Positions 22,114 through 24,722 of a stretch of 24,722 nt of DNA are shown piece by piece; position 1 is the first letter of the stretch, and every line of letters begins with the position of its first letter. The translations under genes were made by a program, and so were the position numbers. This DNA comes from JANOAR01 sp031411235. GTDB taxonomy: Bacteria; Verrucomicrobiota; Verrucomicrobiia; Verrucomicrobiales; Verrucomicrobiaceae. The notes under the pieces were generated by a model, which was given only the letters and a program-made list of their open reading frames with translations, ran no database searches and was not told the DNA's origin. Location of the stretch: assembly GCA_031411235.1 (NCBI GenBank), contig JANOAR010000304.1:1-24722 (forward strand), in the 5' to 3' direction.

Positions 22114-23292
22114 TTAGAGCACGCGCTCATACACCGCATAGAGCTGCTCCACCGAGCGCTCCCAGTTCAGTTCATCGGTCAGGCGCTTGTGGCCCGCAGC
22201 ACCGAGTCGCGCACACTTCGCGGGGTCATCCAGCAGTTCCAGAATCGCATCGCCCAGAGCCACGGCGGAATTTTCCAGCACATACACCGCCGCCTCGCCC
22301 GCCGACACGCGGCCCTCCACCGTGGCGAACATCACCTGCGGCTTCGCGAAGGCCATGTACTCCAGCGTTTTGTTCATCGTGCAGTGGTCGTTGTAGTTGT
22401 TCGCAGGGTCGCAGGCCACGCCCACGTCCATCGTCTTCAGCCCAGTGAAGAGCGCTTCATTGCTCACGCGCCCAGGCATGGAAACATGCTCTGAAAGTCC
22501 CCGCGAATCACGTTGCCGCAGCAAGTCTGCATACTCCGGCCCCGTGCCCATCAGCAGGAACTGCACATCATTGCGCCCACGAGTCTGTACGATATGCGCT
22601 GCCGCCTCGATGAGGTAGCTCACCCCATCCGCATCGCCCATCACGCCCACGTAGCCGACGAGATGTTTGCGGCCCTTTTTAAGCCGATCATCAGCAGGTA
22701 GCGATGTGTCCAGCCGACTCGGTGCCGTGCGCACCACGGCAGCTTGCTCCGTCCGCAGCGCACCGCGTTTCATCACCACGCGCAGCACGCTCTCATTCGT
22801 CGCGATCACCGCATCAGCGACCGCCAACGTGCATCGCTCGACCAGCCGCACCGCCCAGTAAAATAAGCCGCGTCGGCCAAATTTTGCCTCAAACATCTCT
22901 GGCCACAGATCATGCACATCATAGACCACACGCACACCTGCGAGCCGCTTGAACGGCAGCGCAACTATGAACAGCAAGTCAGGGGGATTGCACAGGTGGA
23001 TCACGTCGAATCCCACTTGTCGCCACGCCTTTAGCGCACACCACCACTCGCCCCACAGCGCCGATAAATACTCCAGCACAAACCCCATCACCGAGCGCCC
23101 CTCGCCCCAGATCCAGTGTCGGTAAATTTGGATGCCCTCCAGCATCTCATCGGCCTGGGTGTAGCCCCGCATCATGGGGCAAATAACAGTGACCACGCAG
23201 CCCGCATCGCGCAGCGCACAGGCCTCCTGCCACACACGCCGATCCAGCGGCACGGGCAAGTTTTCAACAATGATGAGGACTCGGCGGGGCAT
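22114..23292 (-). CDS. GT4-like glycosyltransferase
   Basis: A 392-residue GT-B fold enzyme. The N-terminal Rossmann half begins MPRRVLIIVENLPVPLDRRV and contains VIHLCNPPDLLF and VVYDVHDLWPEMF, typical of GT4 exopolysaccharide transferases. The C-terminal donor-binding half has VGYVGVMGDADGVSYLIEAA, FLLMGTGPEY, VSMPGRVSNEALF and NKTLEYMAFAKPQVMFA with the conserved glutamate. It transfers a sugar from a nucleotide donor to a lipid-linked acceptor on the cytoplasmic side. Start at 23292 rather than the longer frame at 23355, because that extension overlaps the acyltransferase 3' end; the chosen start leaves a 13-bp gap. Donor and acceptor cannot be named. Confidence 0.92.
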   Translation of the reverse strand: MPRRVLIIVENLPVPLDRRVWQEACALRDAGCVVTVICPMMRGYTQADEMLEGIQIYRHWIWGEGRSVMGFVLEYLSALWGEWWCALKAWRQVGFDVIHLCNPPDLLFIVALPFKRLAGVRVVYDVHDLWPEMFEAKFGRRGLFYWAVRLVERCTLAVADAVIATNESVLRVVMKRGALRTEQAAVVRTAPSRLDTSLPADDRLKKGRKHLVGYVGVMGDADGVSYLIEAAAHIVQTRGRNDVQFLLMGTGPEYADLLRQRDSRGLSEHVSMPGRVSNEALFTGLKTMDVGVACDPANNYNDHCTMNKTLEYMAFAKPQVMFATVEGRVSAGEAAVYVLENSAVALGDAILELLDDPAKCARLGAAGHKRLTDELNWERSVEQLYAVYERVL

Positions 23293-23305
23293 GAATAGCG
23301 AGCCT

Positions 23306-24478
23306 TTATGAAACAACCGAAGCAACAGGCGCATCAGAAGCTGAAGCATCGCCACTGGCCAAGCGACGGCCCATCCGCATGAACGGCTTCTCGATCACCA
23401 CATGCAGCGCCCACGCCAGCAGCAGGATCACTGGCACACCGATAGCCAGCATGAAGCCCAGCGTCTCGCCGCGACTCATCCCAGGTCGCCACCGATGCGC
23501 CGCGCCGAGCAGCATGATGATCAGCGGCCAGTGCAGCAGGTAGAGCGAATACGATACCTCGCCCAGCCACTGCGCCGCCCGCCCCTTCAGCAGCCATGAG
23601 ACGACGGCCCCCAGGCGAGGCGCAAAGCATTGCCATGCCCCCATCGCCACCGGGCACACCACGGCCCAAATGATGAAGGGAAGGGGATTACGCGCGAGAA
23701 AGACAGCCGCCAGTAGCGCGGCATAGGCAATTGCGCCGCCCAGCTTCACCGCTCGCTCAGGCTTCTCCCCCAGCCAGGTCGCCAAGTGGCTCGACCCAAT
23801 GCCCACCAAAAAATACGGCAACCAAAACAGCAGCGAGCCATTCACCGGATTATTCCACCAGCTCTCCAGCAAATGCCCCACCACCGCGAGCAGCAGCACC
23901 ACCAGCCGCCCCCAGCCTGTACGCAGCATGAGCACCAGCAGCGGAGCCACCAAATAGAACTGCTCTTCCAGCCCAATGCTCCAGGCCGGCATCAACAACG
24001 ATGCCGAAGCTCCTTCCAGAATCTGCCTCGGTAGCACACTATGCACGAGCAACAAATGCGACCACACATGCCCCCGCCAGTCGGCCTGCTGGTGCGCCTG
24101 CGCATCGCGCTGCCAGCCCATGTAGAAATCTCCCGACCACGTTTCATGGTCAATGATCAGCCCCGTCACCGGCACCAGCCAGATCGCCAAGCCAAGGCAA
24201 ATGACATACACCGGGTAAATGCGGAAAACGCGCCGCAGCATGTAGCGCCCATAGCTCACCTGCTCGCGCTGCAACAGCGTCGCGATGGCGAAGCCGCTGA
24301 GGATGATAAACGTCTCCGCCGCCGCATCGGCCATGGTGAACATCGACCACAGTTTCGCTGCCTTGCCATCGCCTGCGATGCGGCCAAAACCGCACCAGCA
24401 AAACAAGTGTGCCAGCGCCACCCACAGCGCGAGAAGACCGCGCAGGCCATCGAATTCAAAGTAGCGTTTGGTGTTCAT
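23306..24478 (-). CDS. Acyltransferase family 3 (OafA/YrhL-like) membrane protein
   Basis: A 390-residue integral membrane protein with about ten hydrophobic helices. N-terminal motif: FDGLRGLLALWVALAHLF, with the conserved histidine of helix 1. Then FIILSGFAIATLL, YMLRRVFRIYPVYVI (the R-R-x-x-R-I-x-P motif), AWSIGLEEQFYLVAPLL, FLPYFLVGI-type helices, and WLGEVSYSLYLLHWPLI near the end. These place it in Acyl_transf_3, which O-acetylates or otherwise acylates surface sugars using cytoplasmic acyl-CoA. Within this locus it most likely decorates the polysaccharide. The C-terminal tail is short and has no SGNH domain. The gene precedes the glycosyltransferase by 13 bp. Confidence 0.93.
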   Translation of the reverse strand: MNTKRYFEFDGLRGLLALWVALAHLFCWCGFGRIAGDGKAAKLWSMFTMADAAAETFIILSGFAIATLLQREQVSYGRYMLRRVFRIYPVYVICLGLAIWLVPVTGLIIDHETWSGDFYMGWQRDAQAHQQADWRGHVWSHLLLVHSVLPRQILEGASASLLMPAWSIGLEEQFYLVAPLLVLMLRTGWGRLVVLLLAVVGHLLESWWNNPVNGSLLFWLPYFLVGIGSSHLATWLGEKPERAVKLGGAIAYAALLAAVFLARNPLPFIIWAVVCPVAMGAWQCFAPRLGAVVSWLLKGRAAQWLGEVSYSLYLLHWPLIIMLLGAAHRWRPGMSRGETLGFMLAIGVPVILLLAWALHVVIEKPFMRMGRRLASGDASASDAPVASVVS

Positions 24479-24551
24479 AGTCTAATGGCTCCGCCAGCGG
24501 AAGTGCGTGGGAGTAACGATAGCACACAGTCAAAGCAACGTGGCTATCCCT

Positions 24552-24722
24552 TCACCAGCACAGCCCCTCGTAGCTCCATGGCAGCGTGGCCAGCTCGCGC
24601 CAGCCGATCACGTCGATCACACTCTGGCTCGCTTGCACCGCGCCAACGAGAGCCTCCATGCTCGCACATTTTTGTGCCGCGATGACGACCTCGCTCTCGT
24701 GAATCACCGCCTCCGCAGAGCC
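24552..24722 (-). CDS. GDP-mannose 6-dehydrogenase-like protein, C-terminal end (partial)
   Basis: The frame enters from the window edge and ends TGA at 24552-24554, giving 56 residues. The sequence HESEVVIAAQ...QSVIDVIGWREL ends in WSYEGLCW. A nucleotide-binding strand-turn followed by VIDVI/VIDLV and a terminal YEG(I/L)CW is characteristic of GDP-mannose 6-dehydrogenases (AlgD type), which make GDP-mannuronate for alginate-like polymers. UDP-glucose dehydrogenases end differently. Only the last domain is seen, so substrate assignment is tentative. It lies 73 bp upstream of the acyltransferase on the same strand and fits the polysaccharide locus. Confidence 0.65.
   Translation of the reverse strand, partial: GSAEAVIHESEVVIAAQKCASMEALVGAVQASQSVIDVIGWRELATLPWSYEGLCW

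Overview
The window looks like chromosome from a GC-rich member of the Verrucomicrobiota, Prosthecobacter/Verrucomicrobium-like. This is an inference. It rests on the PSCyt1-type cytochrome fused to a SUMF1 domain, an exported S1 sulfatase, starts with little Shine-Dalgarno signal, and abundant palindromic intergenic repeats. No rRNA, tRNA or CRISPR array was found.

Layout. (1) 1-440 is a scar. It holds a fragment of an Mrp/ApbC ATPase gene joined in frame to the tail of what looks like an ISL3-type transposase, followed by the 3' end of an unknown membrane-protein ORF. (2) 446-3305 is a compact island of toxin-antitoxin parts: an orphan UPF0175 antitoxin, three PIN-toxin modules, a truncated antitoxin and a DUF433-like remnant. 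Three copies of a short palindrome, GGGACAAGTTGTCCGTCCC followed within 0-11 nt by TTTGTG, are scattered through it. (3) 3458-8171 carries deoC, an aldehyde dehydrogenase and a secreted sulfatase. Almost the whole deoC-ALDH gap is filled by a GxxExxY (PD-(D/E)XK-like) gene between long inverted repeats, with an internally deleted derivative of the same element beside it. (4) 8175-8332 is a symmetric 158-bp palindrome between convergent genes. (5) 8440-14683 is housekeeping and signalling: PTS enzyme I, a divergent sensor histidine kinase, an M19 dipeptidase, a MutT/MTH1-like Nudix hydrolase and a COG0523 (CobW-type) GTPase. (6) 14727-19968, minus strand: a di-haem PSCyt1-SUMF1 protein, an HtrA-like protease and RecG. 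(7) 19994-20165: a strong intrinsic terminator preceded by a candidate structured RNA. (8) 20215-24722, minus strand: a surface-polysaccharide locus with the C-terminus of a GDP-mannose 6-dehydrogenase-like protein, an acyltransferase-3 protein, a GT4 glycosyltransferase and an O-antigen ligase/polymerase with a TPR tail.

How the genes may work together. DeoC cleaves deoxyribose-5-phosphate to acetaldehyde and glyceraldehyde-3-phosphate, and the aldehyde dehydrogenase could oxidise the acetaldehyde. The polysaccharide genes form a tightly spaced transcription unit (sugar-nucleotide oxidation, acyl decoration, glycosyl transfer, polymerisation or ligation). The most unusual material is the mobile and repeat DNA: the GxxExxY element with its deletion derivative, the toxin-antitoxin island with its repeat, the 158-bp palindrome and the candidate RNA upstream of recG.
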